From Cellulomonas fimi ATCC 484 (GTDB lineage: Bacteria; Actinomycetota; Actinomycetes; Actinomycetales; Cellulomonadaceae), in the NCBI RefSeq assembly GCF_000212695.1, contig NC_015514.1:682001-746000 (forward strand): 64,000 nucleotides of DNA. Reading direction: 5' to 3'. Both the position numbers and the translations under genes were made by a program. The notes beneath the pieces were generated by a model, which saw only the letters and a program-made list of their open reading frames with translations, ran no database searches and was not told the origin of the DNA. Position 1 is the stretch's first letter, and each line of letters starts with the position of its first letter. Of this stretch, positions 1-8,785 are shown piece by piece.

Positions 1-1
1 C

Positions 2-124
2 TCGGGCGCGGCGAGCGCGATGGAGGGCATCTCCTCCTCGATCACGGGCGCCGCGGAGGCGTACGACGCGATCGACCAGTTCGTCCAGGACTCGCTGTCC
101 AAGATCACCAAGGCGATGCGATGA
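2..124 (+). CDS. Small WXG/ESAT-6-like protein, C-terminal end only
   Basis: Only the last 40 residues lie in the window. They form a short Ala/Ser/Ile-rich stretch followed by an amphipathic helix ending DSLSKITKAMR. The stop codon overlaps the ATG of the next gene (ATGA), so the two are translationally coupled. The size, helical look and coupling to a larger WXG-like protein suggest a partner protein of a type VII-like secretion cluster. Family assignment is inference because the 5' end is missing. Confidence 0.55.
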   Translation, partial: SGAASAMEGISSSITGAAEAYDAIDQFVQDSLSKITKAMR

Positions 125-1047
125 GCCTCGTCGCGGCCGTCGAGGGCCGCCCCGGGCTGGACGAGTGCTACAAGAGCCTGAAGATCATCGGCCCCGCCTC
201 CACGTCGATCGGCTCGGCCGCCGACGGCGAGTGGGCCGACCTCGCGGGCATCGGCGGGGCGTTCACCGCCGCGATGGACGTGGTGGAGTTCGCCATCGAC
301 CCGATCGCGTCGATGGCGGCGAGCGTCGCGGGCTTCCTCCTGGACTACATGCCGCCGCTGCCGGACATGCTCGACTCCATCGCGGGCAGTCCTCAGGCCG
401 TCGAGGCCAAGGCCCACACGTGGGAGAACGTCGCCGGGCGCGTGCGTGAGGTCGCCGCCGAGTACGAGGCCGCGGTGACGTCGGCCCTCGCCGGCTGGGA
501 GGGCCTGGCCGCCGACGCCTACCAGGGGTTCGCGAACGTCTACCGGTCCGGCCTGACGATGGTCGAGTCGATCAGCGCGGGCGTCGGTCAGGCGATGCTG
601 GGCGCGAGCATCGTCGTCGGCGTGGTGCGCAGCATCGTGCGCGACATCATCGCCGACCTCGTCGGCAAGCTGATCTCCTGGGCGTCGCAGGTCGCGGCGA
701 CCGTGGGCATCGGCGCGACGTGGGTCGTCCCGCAGGCCGTGACCGCGATCGCGATCCGCGTCGAGAAGGTCCGCGAGTGGCTCACGAAGCTCACCGCGGG
801 CATCACCAAGCTCCTCGAGATGCTCAACACCGCGAACAACGCGCTGAGCGCCGCCGTGCCCGCGCTGCGCAACCTGCGCGACGTCCTCGAGACGATGCCC
901 GCGGCGCCCGCGAGCGTCGTGCAGGGTGCCGGGAACCTCGCCAGCAGCGTGCCCAAGCTGTCCGAGGCGCTGTACACGGCGACGAGCGCCTCGAACTCCA
1001 TCGCGCGTCTCAACGACGCCGCCGACCGCGCCGGAGGCGACGACTGA
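121..1047 (+). CDS. WXG100-superfamily-like protein, likely type VII secretion associated
   Basis: The 308-residue protein is almost entirely helical. A W-E-G motif at W126 sits at a helix turn, followed by a Tyr/Phe-rich helix (YQGFANVYRSGL), the typical WXG layout. The region before it carries a hydrophobic patch near residues 58-75, and residues 150-205 are strongly hydrophobic (VGVVRSIVRDII and onward). The C-terminal third resembles a coiled coil. The start at 121 overlaps the upstream stop and the end overlaps the next start, so it is the middle gene of an operon. A role as secreted effector, chaperone or structural partner of a type VII-like system is inferred; no ESX ATPase or membrane core is visible here. 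Confidence 0.6.
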   Translation: MSLVAAVEGRPGLDECYKSLKIIGPASTSIGSAADGEWADLAGIGGAFTAAMDVVEFAIDPIASMAASVAGFLLDYMPPLPDMLDSIAGSPQAVEAKAHTWENVAGRVREVAAEYEAAVTSALAGWEGLAADAYQGFANVYRSGLTMVESISAGVGQAMLGASIVVGVVRSIVRDIIADLVGKLISWASQVAATVGIGATWVVPQAVTAIAIRVEKVREWLTKLTAGITKLLEMLNTANNALSAAVPALRNLRDVLETMPAAPASVVQGAGNLASSVPKLSEALYTATSASNSIARLNDAADRAGGDD

Positions 1048-1439
1048 TGACCCCGCACCCGCCGCTGCAGGACCCGTCCGAGGCGCTCGCGATGCTCGCG
1101 TCCTGGGAGAAGCAGGGGGCGGACCAGCTCGCCCGCGCGCAGACGGTCGGCGCAGCCGTCGAGTCGGTGCGCGTGACCGAGTGGTCGCCCGGCCGCGAGG
1201 TGGCCGTCACGGTGGACCACGCGGGCCTGCTCGCCGACGTGCAGTTCACGGACCGCGCGCTCGCGGCGAGCCCGCTGTCGCTCGGGCTGACGATCACCGC
1301 GACCGTGCGCCGTGCGCTCGCGCGGCTCGAGGCCGAGGTCGAGGAGGCCGTGGTCGCCGCCGTCGGCGAGGACGACCCGCTCGGCCGCTCGGCGGTCCAG
1401 CACTACCGCACGGCGCTCGGCACGGCGCGCGACGCCTGA
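1047..1439 (+). CDS. YbaB/EbfC-like small protein
   Basis: 130 residues. The start ATG shares one base with the preceding stop. The fold pattern is an N-terminal helix with many charged residues, a beta segment (REVAVTVDHAGLLADVQFT) and a long C-terminal helix, which matches the YbaB/EbfC nucleoid-associated family often paired with WXG proteins in actinobacteria. The usual family role is DNA binding. In secretion clusters the paralogues have no proven function, so a DNA-binding role here is only a family-based guess. It is the last gene of its operon; the next gene is convergent. Confidence 0.6.
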   Translation: MTPHPPLQDPSEALAMLASWEKQGADQLARAQTVGAAVESVRVTEWSPGREVAVTVDHAGLLADVQFTDRALAASPLSLGLTITATVRRALARLEAEVEEAVVAAVGEDDPLGRSAVQHYRTALGTARDA

Positions 1440-1487
1440 CGCGACGCGGTCGCCGGCGGCGCACGCCGGCTGACGCCGGGCGGTGGG

Positions 1488-2213
1488 TCAGGACTGGGGC
1501 GGCCGCGCCCGGCCCACCTGCGCCGACGCCGCGACGACGACCGCCACGGCCGGGTCCGAGGGGTCGTACCACACCGTCACCGGGTCGCCGACGCGCGGGT
1601 CGAACCGGGCCGAGCTGAGCTCGGTGAACGCCCAGCCGTGCCCCGGGAGCGAGGGGGCCTCGACGCTCACCGTGTACCTCACGCGGGCCGCGTTGGGCAC
1701 CGACTCGGAGTGCAGCGCGGTGACGTGCGCGATCTCCCGCCGGCTGCTCGTCAGGAGGTGCGACAGGCGCGCCCAGCGGCGGTCGCGGGCGCGGTCGCCG
1801 AGCCGTGCTGCGACCGCACCGCCGCCGAGGACGACCACCGCAGCCACGACGCCGACCGTCGGGGCGCCGAGGACGAGCAGCGCGGGCAGGCCGATCACGA
1901 GCGCGACCGGGTACAGCAGCCAGGACCCGCGCCTCCAGTTGACGACGCACAGCACGAGGCCGACCACCACCGACGCGAGGGCCGCACCGCCGCCCCAGGC
2001 GTCGACGCGCTCGCGCACGGCGTCGGCGCCGAAGCTCCCGATCACGCACAGCGCGACGGCCAGACCCAGGACGACCGCCAGCGTCGTGCGCGCACCGGTG
2101 GGCCGGTCGGCGAGCACGACCTGCCGCGGCAGCTCGGCTGTCTCCTCGACGGTGTCGACGAGCACGAACCGGACCGGACGGTCGTCGACGTACGGGATCG
2201 CGGGCTTCGTCAC
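1488..2213 (-). CDS. DUF3592-type membrane protein
   Basis: About 241 residues. Three or four hydrophobic segments occupy the first half (for example TLAVVLGLAVALCVIGSFG and LASVVVGLVLCVVNW). The C-terminal soluble part has the DUF3592 pattern: a beta-rich stretch (VRYTVSVEAPS), then DPRVGDPVTVWYDPSDPAVAVV. I chose GTG at 2213 because a TACCGT box at 2226-2221 ends seven bases upstream, fitting a leaderless transcript. A GTG at 2222 is also in frame but overlaps that box. Function is unknown; related proteins are membrane anchored with an exposed beta domain. Confidence 0.7.
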   Translation of the reverse strand: MTKPAIPYVDDRPVRFVLVDTVEETAELPRQVVLADRPTGARTTLAVVLGLAVALCVIGSFGADAVRERVDAWGGGAALASVVVGLVLCVVNWRRGSWLLYPVALVIGLPALLVLGAPTVGVVAAVVVLGGGAVAARLGDRARDRRWARLSHLLTSSRREIAHVTALHSESVPNAARVRYTVSVEAPSLPGHGWAFTELSSARFDPRVGDPVTVWYDPSDPAVAVVVAASAQVGRARPPQS

Positions 2214-2238
2214 GGCGGCCACGGTAGCCGACCCCGGG

Positions 2239-3063
2239 TCAGGCCCCGAGCGTGCGCGCCAGGTGCGCGAGAGCCGACACGACCGTCTCCGGCGAGTCGA
2301 GGCGGAAGCGGGCCACGGTGGTGCCGGCGCCGACCTTGACGGTCAGGTCGCGGTCGCCGAGGGCCGCGAACGCATGCTCGTCGGTCACGTCGTCGCCCGC
2401 GTACAGCACGACGGGTGCGCCGAGCTCGCCGCGCAGCGCCTGCAGCGCCTCGCCCTTGCTCGCGTGCAGCACGGAGATCTCGACGACGTCCTTGCCGTGC
2501 AGCACGCCGGAGCCCAGCCGCTCGCCGAGCGCGACGGCCTCCGCCTCGGCGGGCTCCGCGACGTCCGGCTCGGCGAGGCGCGTGTGCACGACGACGGCCG
2601 TCGGCTTCGTCTCGACCCACACGCCGTCGCGGCCGCGGGCGACCTGCGCGGCCTGCGCGCCGAGCGTCGCGAGCCGGTCCGCCTGCTCGTCGGTGAGCTG
2701 GACGACGTCCCGGTCGAGCCCGAACCGGGTCACCCGGGCGCGCTCCGCGCCGTGGCTGCCGACGAGGAACGTGCCCGGCGGCACCTCGGCGAGCGCGTGC
2801 AGGTCGGCCATCGCGCGGCCGGACACGAGCGCGAGCTCCACGCCGTCGGCTGCCGCGAGCCGGGCGAGCACGTCGACGCCCGCGGGCAGGATCCGGGACA
2901 GCTGCGGGTCGTCCTGCAGGGGTGCGAGCGTGCCGTCGAAGTCGAGCGCGACGAGCAGCGGGCGCGCGTGCGGGTCGGCGAGGACGTCGGCGAGTGCCGC
3001 GTGCAGCGAGGGCACGCTCGCGTCGGGCCGGGCGGACGGGGTGCCGGTCGAGGGCTCAGACAT
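2239..3063 (-). CDS. otsB: Trehalose-6-phosphate phosphatase
   Basis: 274 residues of the HAD superfamily. Motif I with the two catalytic aspartates is LVALDFDGTLAP near the N terminus, and the metal-binding motif is GDDVTDEHAFAAL near the C terminus; the cap region carries VGSHGAE. The enzyme removes phosphate from trehalose-6-phosphate to give trehalose, a cytoplasmic stress solute. It follows otsA on the same strand with an 8-base overlap, so the two are co-translated and make a complete OtsAB pathway. Confidence 0.95.
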   Translation of the reverse strand: MSEPSTGTPSARPDASVPSLHAALADVLADPHARPLLVALDFDGTLAPLQDDPQLSRILPAGVDVLARLAAADGVELALVSGRAMADLHALAEVPPGTFLVGSHGAERARVTRFGLDRDVVQLTDEQADRLATLGAQAAQVARGRDGVWVETKPTAVVVHTRLAEPDVAEPAEAEAVALGERLGSGVLHGKDVVEISVLHASKGEALQALRGELGAPVVLYAGDDVTDEHAFAALGDRDLTVKVGAGTTVARFRLDSPETVVSALAHLARTLGA

Positions 3064-4492
3064 GCTCGCTCCGGGTCGGGACGGCGGTGAGGACGGCCAG
3101 GAACTCCTGCGCCCACGCGGTGACGTCGTGCCCCAGCACGCGTCGTCGCAGCCGGCGCATCCGCTTGCGCGCCTCGCGCTGGTCCATGTGCACCGCGTAG
3201 GTGATGGCGTCCTTCATGCCGTCGATGTCGTGCGGGTTGACGAGGATCGCGCCCTGCAGCTCGTCGGCCGCACCCGTGAACTCCGAGAGCACGAGCGCGC
3301 CGCGGTCGTCGGACCGGGCGGCCACGTACTCCTTGGCGACGAGGTTCATGCCGTCCCGCAGCGCGGTGACGAGCATGACGTCGGCCGCGAGGTACAGGGC
3401 CGCCATCTCCTCCATCGGGAAGGACTGGTGCAGGTACTGCACGGGAGCGTGCCCCACCTGGCCGTAGTCGCCGTTGATGCGCCCGACGAGCAGCTCCACC
3501 TCGTCGCGCAGCTGCTGGTAGGCGCCGACGTTCTCGCGGCTCGGGCTCGCGACCTGGACGAGGGTCGTCGTGCTGGGCGACAGGCGGCCGTCCTCGAGCA
3601 GCTCGCCGTACGCCTTGACTCGGTGCCGGATGCCCTTGGTGTAGTCGAGCCGGTCGACGCCGAGCAGCAGCACCTCCGGGTCGCCGAGCTCGTGCCGGAT
3701 CTGCTGCGCGCGCTCCTGCACGGCCGCGCTGCGCGCGAGGTCGTCGAAGGCCGCCGAGTCGATCGAGATGGGGAACGCCGCCGCGCGCACGTGCCGCTCG
3801 ACGCGCCCGTGCTTCGTCAGCGTGACGACCTGACCCCGGGTCGTGAGGTCGGTCAGGCGCCGCACGACGCGCACGAAGTTCGCCGCGTCCCCGGCGCGCT
3901 GGAAGCCGACGAGGTCCGCGCCGAGCAGCCCTTCGACGACCTGCCGGCGCCACGGGAGCTGCGCGAAGATCTCCAGCGGCGGGAACGGGATGTGGTGGAA
4001 GTACCCGATCCGCAGGTCGGGCCGCAGCTCGCGCAGCAGCCGCGGGACCAGCTGGAGCTGGTAGTCGTGCACCCAGACGGTCGCGCCGCGGGCGGCCTGC
4101 GCGGCGGCGGCCTCCGCGAACCGGCGGTTGACGCGCTGGTAGGCGTCCCACCACTGCCGGTGGAAGGTGGGCGGCGCGATGACGTCGTGGTACAGCGGCC
4201 ACAGGGTGTCGTTGGCGAAGCCCTCGTAGTACTTCTCGACGTCGGCCTCGCTCAGGGGCACCGGGACGAGCTGGGTGCCGTCGACCTCGAACGGCTCGAG
4301 CTCCAGGTCGGGGGAGCCGCCCCACCCGATCCAGGCGCCGTCGGCGCCGGCCATGACGGGGGCGAGGGCGGTGACGAGACCGCCGGGCGACCGGGTCCAC
4401 GACGGCTTCCCGTCGTCCCCCACGGCGATGTCGACCGGCAGTCGGTTGGCGACGACGAGCAGGTCGTAGCCGTCGGCGGGCACGGATGGCAA
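3056..4492 (-). CDS. otsA: Trehalose-6-phosphate synthase
   Basis: Glycosyltransferase family 20 enzyme joining a nucleotide-activated glucose to glucose-6-phosphate. Recognisable motifs in order are [11 protein letters not shown] at the N terminus, [27 protein letters not shown] and [14 protein letters not shown]. The open frame runs up to a GTG at 4579, but a TAGGGT box at 4526-4521 and a GAGGAG site at 4507-4502 favour a TTG start at 4492 (or GTG 4483), just before the conserved core. This gives about 478 residues, close to the family norm. It overlaps otsB by 8 bases. Confidence 0.93.
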   Translation of the reverse strand: MPSVPADGYDLLVVANRLPVDIAVGDDGKPSWTRSPGGLVTALAPVMAGADGAWIGWGGSPDLELEPFEVDGTQLVPVPLSEADVEKYYEGFANDTLWPLYHDVIAPPTFHRQWWDAYQRVNRRFAEAAAAQAARGATVWVHDYQLQLVPRLLRELRPDLRIGYFHHIPFPPLEIFAQLPWRRQVVEGLLGADLVGFQRAGDAANFVRVVRRLTDLTTRGQVVTLTKHGRVERHVRAAAFPISIDSAAFDDLARSAAVQERAQQIRHELGDPEVLLLGVDRLDYTKGIRHRVKAYGELLEDGRLSPSTTTLVQVASPSRENVGAYQQLRDEVELLVGRINGDYGQVGHAPVQYLHQSFPMEEMAALYLAADVMLVTALRDGMNLVAKEYVAARSDDRGALVLSEFTGAADELQGAILVNPHDIDGMKDAITYAVHMDQREARKRMRRLRRRVLGHDVTAWAQEFLAVLTAVPTRSEHV

Positions 4493-4633
4493 CGCGATCA
4501 ACTCCTCGGGTTCCCGGCCGACCCTAGTGGGGTCGTGCGTGTCGCGCCCCTGGTCACGGGCCGACGCGACGTGGGTCACACGTCACCCGCGTGCCGGGCC
4601 TCGGGCCCGTGGGGCTCGGGCTACCGTGCGGGC

Positions 4634-6409
4634 ATGGAGCGGATCGGTCTGACGCCGGGGTCGGACATCGGGGGGTACCGCATCGTGGCGCCGCTCGGTT
4701 CCGGCGGGATGGGGGCCGTCTACCGGGCGGTCGACGGGGGCGGCACGGCGGTCGCGCTCAAGATGCTGCACCCGCACGTCGGGTCGGACGCCGTCGCGCG
4801 TGACCGGCTGCGCCGCGAGGTGCGTGCGCTGCAGAAGCTGCGGCACCCGGCCGTCGCGGCGGTGCTCGACGCCGAGGCGGACTCGACGGAGGCGTTCATC
4901 GTCACCGAGCTGGTCGACGGCGACGACCTCGAGACGCACGTCCGCGAGCGCGGCCCGCTGGACGCGCAGGACCTGCTCGACCTCGCCGAGGGGCTGCGCG
5001 CCGCGCTCGCGGCCGTGCACGGCGCGGGTGTCGTGCACCGCGACCTCAAGCCGTCGAACGTGCTCGTGACCGACGACGGGCCCGTGCTCATCGACTTCGG
5101 CATCGCGCAGGCGGCGGGCGACGCGCCGCTCACGTCCGACGGCCTCGTCATCGGGACGCCCGGCTACCTCGCTCCCGAGCTGCTGGACGGCTCGGAGCCG
5201 ACGCCCGCGAGCGACTTCTGGGGCTGGGCCGCGGTGCTGGCGTTCGCCGCGACCGGTCGCTCGCCGTTCGGGACGCGGCCGGTGGAGGCGGTGCTGGCCC
5301 GGGCCCGCGCGGGAGACGCGGACCTCGCCGGGATCGGCACGCTCACGGCGACCGCGCTGCGGGGTGCGCTGGCTCCCGAGCCGGACGACCGCACCGCGCC
5401 CGAGGACGTCGTCGCCGCGCTCACCGTCGCCGCCACCGACGGTGACGTCGTCGACGAGGACGGCACCGCGACGACCGTCGTGAGCGCCGCCGACCTCACC
5501 GAGACCGCGCACGTCGCCGCACCGGTCCTCACCAAGGGCGCGGCCGTCGCGGCCGGCGCGACAGCCGTCGCCGCCAACGACGGGCGCACGCGGGCCTTCG
5601 CCGCGGACGACCTCGCGCTCGCCGACGAGGACTCGGACGTCGGCCTCGACGACCGCGACGGCACCGACGCCGACGGGTGGTCGGACGACGACCCGGACGC
5701 CTGGTCGCAGGACGACGAGGACGACCCCGAGGGCGTCGACTGGATCCAGGACGACCTCGACGCGTCCGAGCAGCCCGGCCCCGAGGGCTCCGGGTACGTC
5801 CGTCCGCCCGCCCGGCGGCGGTGGGGGACGCTGCTCGCGTGCGGCCTGCTCGTCGGCGCGGCGGGCGCCCTGTGGCCCGGCGTGACGCTCGTCGTCGTCG
5901 TGGTGGTGCTGCTCGTCGTGCGGACCTTCGGGACCGCGGTCGAGTCGATGCACGCGCGGCGCGAGCGGTTCGGCGTCCGCCGCTCGGACGTGCCCGTCAC
6001 CGTCGCCGCCGGTCCGTGGCACCTGCTGCGCGCGACCGTCGGCCTCGTGCCGTCGGTCGTCGTGGGCGCGAGCGTGCTGGTCATCGTCACCGGCGTCGTC
6101 TGGTGGGTGCTCCAGGAGGACCGCTGGACCATCACGGGCTCGCCCGCGGGCCTGCCCGTGCAGGGCGTCACGGCGTCGCTCGTCCTGGGCGGCCTCGTGC
6201 TGCTCGGGGTGCTCGTCGTGTGGTGGGGCCCGTTGTCCCGCATGACGCGTCTCGGTGCGCGCCGAGCCCTCGACGTGGTGGCGCCCGGACGGCTCGGTGC
6301 GTTCGTCGCGGTCGTGGTGCTGCTCGTCGTCTCCGCCGTGCTGCTCGCGCTCGTGCAGGGCGGCCAGGAGATCCTCTGGTGGCCCGCGCCCGAGCCGACG
6401 ATGCCCTGA
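4634..6409 (+). CDS. Membrane-anchored Ser/Thr protein kinase
   Basis: 591 residues. The Hanks-type kinase domain fills residues 14-270: Gly loop GSGGMGAVYR, Lys43 in VALKML, catalytic loop HRDLKPSN with D137, DFG with D154, and an APE motif (APELL). An acidic, Asp-rich linker of about 130 residues follows. The C terminus has four hydrophobic segments (for example VTLVVVVVVLLVV and FVAVVVLLVVSAVLLAL). There is no PASTA or other sensor domain outside, unlike PknB, so the input signal is unknown. A TACCGT box at 4622-4627 ends six bases before ATG and no ribosome binding site is present, suggesting a leaderless transcript. Confidence 0.92.
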   Translation: MERIGLTPGSDIGGYRIVAPLGSGGMGAVYRAVDGGGTAVALKMLHPHVGSDAVARDRLRREVRALQKLRHPAVAAVLDAEADSTEAFIVTELVDGDDLETHVRERGPLDAQDLLDLAEGLRAALAAVHGAGVVHRDLKPSNVLVTDDGPVLIDFGIAQAAGDAPLTSDGLVIGTPGYLAPELLDGSEPTPASDFWGWAAVLAFAATGRSPFGTRPVEAVLARARAGDADLAGIGTLTATALRGALAPEPDDRTAPEDVVAALTVAATDGDVVDEDGTATTVVSAADLTETAHVAAPVLTKGAAVAAGATAVAANDGRTRAFAADDLALADEDSDVGLDDRDGTDADGWSDDDPDAWSQDDEDDPEGVDWIQDDLDASEQPGPEGSGYVRPPARRRWGTLLACGLLVGAAGALWPGVTLVVVVVVLLVVRTFGTAVESMHARRERFGVRRSDVPVTVAAGPWHLLRATVGLVPSVVVGASVLVIVTGVVWWVLQEDRWTITGSPAGLPVQGVTASLVLGGLVLLGVLVVWWGPLSRMTRLGARRALDVVAPGRLGAFVAVVVLLVVSAVLLALVQGGQEILWWPAPEPTMP

Positions 6410-6453
6410 CCGGTCCGCGTCCGCCGCACAGGTCCGCCCCCTACGCTGTGCCC

Positions 6454-6939
6454 ATGCGTGCGCGACGAGCCGGGGTCCTCGCGGACCCGCGCGCGGCCGC
6501 CGCCCTCGCCGGGCTGGCCGCGCTGCTCGCGCTCGCGGGCGCCGCGTCGGGGCGGGTGCTGCTGCACCAGTGCCTCGCGCCCGTCGGGGTCGGCCCCTGG
6601 GGTCTGCGGCTCGCGCTGCTCCAGGACGCCGCCGACTGCCCGGACGGCACGTACGCGTTCGGTCCCGCCGCGGGTGGTGCCGTGCTGCTGCTCAGCGTCG
6701 CCGGCCCGCTGCTGGTCGCGCACCTCGCGCTCGCGGCGAGCGGCGTCGGTGCGGGCGTCGTCGCGTCGCGCGCCTACCGGGCCGCCGTCCGGCTGCTGCG
6801 CCGCTGGGTGCGGCCCGTCGTCGCGGTCGTGCTCGTGCCCGCCGGGCGGCCCGTGGCGGTGGAGCGCCGCGAGCTGCCGCTGCACGGGCGCCGGACCACC
6901 GCGGGGCTCCCGGTCCGGGGTCCGCCGGTCGCGGTCTGA
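6454..6939 (+). CDS. Small membrane protein of unknown function
   Basis: 161 residues with two clear membrane segments (LAGLAALLALAGAASGRVLL and VLLLSVAGPLLVAHLALAAS). Between them lies an exposed loop with two cysteines (HQCLAPVG and AADCPDG) that could form a disulfide. The C-terminal third is Arg-rich and probably cytoplasmic. TACGCT at 6442-6447 ends six bases before ATG, so the transcript is probably leaderless. It sits between a membrane kinase and a DsbA-like protein; a link through disulfide formation is possible but not shown. Confidence 0.75.
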   Translation: MRARRAGVLADPRAAAALAGLAALLALAGAASGRVLLHQCLAPVGVGPWGLRLALLQDAADCPDGTYAFGPAAGGAVLLLSVAGPLLVAHLALAASGVGAGVVASRAYRAAVRLLRRWVRPVVAVVLVPAGRPVAVERRELPLHGRRTTAGLPVRGPPVAV

Positions 6940-6975
6940 CCGCCCGACCGACGACCGTCCCACCCAGGAGAACCC

Positions 6976-7896
6976 ATGCCCACGAACGACCCCCGCCCGT
7001 CGAAGGCCGCGCGCCGCGACGAGGCCCGCCAGAAGGCGCTCGAGCTGCGCAAGGAGCAGGAGCGCAAGGCCAAGCGGACCCGCATCCTCGCGATCTCCGG
7101 CCTCGCCGTCGCCGTCCTCGGCCTCGGTGCCGTCATCGTGTTCATCGTGAACCAGAACGCCGCGCGGGAGGCGCAGTACGCGAACGTCGCCTACGGCGCC
7201 GCGCAGGAGGGCGTGGTCGCACCGACCCTCGACGACGTCGAGACGCCCGCGGCTGCCGACGACAACGGCGGCATCCCGGTGAGCGGCGGCACCGTCGGCG
7301 ACGCCGGCGACGCGGACAACACCGTCGTCTCGATCTACTTCGACTTCATGTGCCCCTACTGCGGCCAGTTCGACCAGATCAACTCGGCCGACCTGGAGGC
7401 GCTCGCGCAGACCGACGGCGTCACGGTCCTCTACCAGCCGCTGTCCTTCCTCGACGAGGCGTCGCAGGGCACGTCGTACTCGACCCGCGCCGCGAACGCG
7501 CTGGCCGTCGTCGCGGACCGGTCGCCCGAGCACGTGCAGAAGTTCATCACCGCGCTGTACGCGAAGGACACGCAGCCCGCGGAGGGCACGGAGGGCCTGA
7601 CCGACGAGGAGATCGCGGACCTCGCGACCGGCGTGGGTGTTCCCGAGGACGTCGCCGCGGCGTTCACCGACACCGTGCAGGGCTCGTACACCGTGCAGGA
7701 CAGCGACGGCACGACGGAGCGTGAGGGTGAGTGGCGGACGTTCGCGCCGTGGGTCGCCGCGGCGTACACGTCGGCCAGCGAGCAGATGCCGGGGCTCACG
7801 ACGCCGACGATCCTCATCGACGGCGAGAAGTGGACCGGCGACTGGCAGACCCCCGGCGTCCTCAAGGCCGCCGTCGAGGACGCCGCCGGCGCCTGA
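6976..7896 (+). CDS. DsbA-family thiol oxidoreductase, membrane anchored
   Basis: 306 residues. A charged cytoplasmic N terminus rich in Arg/Lys/Glu is followed by one membrane anchor (residues 37-57) and a thioredoxin-fold domain outside the membrane. The active site is C126-P-Y-C129 in YFDFMCPYCGQFD, the arrangement of the DsbA/MdbA group that oxidises exported proteins in actinobacteria. The cis-Pro segment is TTPTILIDG near residue 280. An AGGAG ribosome binding site precedes the ATG. A strong hairpin follows the stop, so the gene ends its transcript. Confidence 0.88.
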   Translation: MPTNDPRPSKAARRDEARQKALELRKEQERKAKRTRILAISGLAVAVLGLGAVIVFIVNQNAAREAQYANVAYGAAQEGVVAPTLDDVETPAAADDNGGIPVSGGTVGDAGDADNTVVSIYFDFMCPYCGQFDQINSADLEALAQTDGVTVLYQPLSFLDEASQGTSYSTRAANALAVVADRSPEHVQKFITALYAKDTQPAEGTEGLTDEEIADLATGVGVPEDVAAAFTDTVQGSYTVQDSDGTTEREGEWRTFAPWVAAAYTSASEQMPGLTTPTILIDGEKWTGDWQTPGVLKAAVEDAAGA

Positions 7897-7903
7897 CGTC
7901 ACG

Positions 7904-7952
7904 ACGCCCGACGGGCGGGTGCGGGGAGTCTCCCGCGCCCGCCCGTCGGCGT
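7904..7952 (+). terminator. Long GC-rich hairpin after the DsbA-like gene
   Basis: An inverted repeat of about 20 base pairs with one bulge and one G-U pair; the loop is GAGTCT. There is no T tract, as is common for actinobacterial terminators. It lies 8 bases after the stop codon. Confidence 0.7.
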
Positions 7953-8016
7953 CCCGTGCCGGCCGGCACCCGGCCCCGCGGTGCGGACGTGCCCCTCGCG
8001 CGCCCGGGGCGCTGGG

Positions 8017-8022
8017 TACGCT
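8017..8022 (+). promoter_or_regulatory. Candidate -10 box of the tRNA gene
   Basis: TACGCT ends 10 bases before the mature tRNA 5' end, so transcription would start two or three bases upstream of it. No convincing -35 element is seen. Confidence 0.4.
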
Positions 8023-8032
8023 GTCCCCGCCC

Positions 8033-8109
8033 GCCTCCTTAGCTCAGTCGGCCAGAGCACCTGTCTTGTAAACAGGGGGTCGTCGGTTCGAATCCGACAG
8101 GGGGCTCCA
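8033..8109 (+). tRNA. tRNA-Thr (anticodon TGT)
   Basis: A 77-base cloverleaf. The acceptor stem pairs GCCTCCT with AGGGGGC (one G-U). The anticodon stem CCTGT/ACAGG holds the loop CTTGTAA with anticodon TGT. The T arm is GTCGG-TTCGAAT-CCGAC, the discriminator base is T, and CCA is encoded. It reads ACA codons, which are rare in this GC-rich genome. It stands alone. Confidence 0.96.
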
Positions 8110-8170
8110 GACCTGACCTGCGCCTGTGCGTCACCGCGCGCCCGGACACCCGGCGTCGTACGGTCGCGGC

Positions 8171-8737
8171 GTGGCGGACGAGGACCTGCGGCACGTGCGG
8201 ACGGAGCGGCTGCGGCTCGACGCCGTCGGGCCCGGGGACGTCGACGAGGTGTTCGCGCTCAACAGCGACCCCGCGCTGTGGACGGTCTTCCCGTCCGGGC
8301 GCCACACCGACCGCGAGCAGACGCGCACGCAGGTCGAGCAGTTCGCCGCCGCGTGGGACGCCGACGGGCTCGGGTACTGGGTCGCCCGGCCGCTGGACGG
8401 CGGCGCGGTGCTCGGGATCGGCGGGTGCACGGTGCGGCACGGCGCGGTGTGGAACGTGTACTACCGGTTCGCGACGGCCGCCCACGGGCACGGGTACGCC
8501 GGCGAGCTCGGTCGCACGGCGGTCGAGGCCGCCCGGCGTGTGCGCCCCGACCTGCCGGTCGTGGCCTACCTGCTGCGGACGAACGAGCCGTCGCGCCGGG
8601 TCGCCGAGCGGCTCGGTCTGCGCCTCGTCTGGCAGGGCCCGGACGCGGGCAACTCCGACCCGACGCAGGTCCGCCTGGTGCTGGCCGACCGCGCGCTGGC
8701 GCCCGCGGCGCTCGCGGTCGTGTCCGGCGCGCCCTGA
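8171..8737 (+). CDS. GNAT-family N-acetyltransferase
   Basis: 188 residues from GTG at 8171. The layout is that of RimJ/RimL-type GNATs: TERLRLDAVGPGDVDEVFAL at the start, then a central beta segment GIGGCTVRHGAVWNVYYRF and the acetyl-CoA loop AAHGHGYAGE before a helix, ending in VAERLGLRLV. It would move an acetyl group from acetyl-CoA to an amine; the substrate is unknown. TACGGT at 8159-8164 ends six bases before GTG, a leaderless signature. An in-frame ATG at 8126 lies upstream of that box and is unlikely. Confidence 0.85.
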   Translation: MADEDLRHVRTERLRLDAVGPGDVDEVFALNSDPALWTVFPSGRHTDREQTRTQVEQFAAAWDADGLGYWVARPLDGGAVLGIGGCTVRHGAVWNVYYRFATAAHGHGYAGELGRTAVEAARRVRPDLPVVAYLLRTNEPSRRVAERLGLRLVWQGPDAGNSDPTQVRLVLADRALAPAALAVVSGAP

Positions 8738-8785
8738 GCGGTCGGCCCGACGGGTCCTCGACCGTCGACGCGGGCGGCGTCGGTG

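Noticed and set aside
4493..4579. Upstream GTG start of otsA
   Set aside because: A TAGGGT box and a GAGGAG site lie inside this extension, and its residues (RDQGRDTHDPTRVG) do not look like the family start.
5164..7902. 912-codon minus-strand open frame
   Set aside because: It is antisense to the kinase, the small membrane protein and the DsbA-like gene, which have clear motifs; composition is that of a shadow frame.
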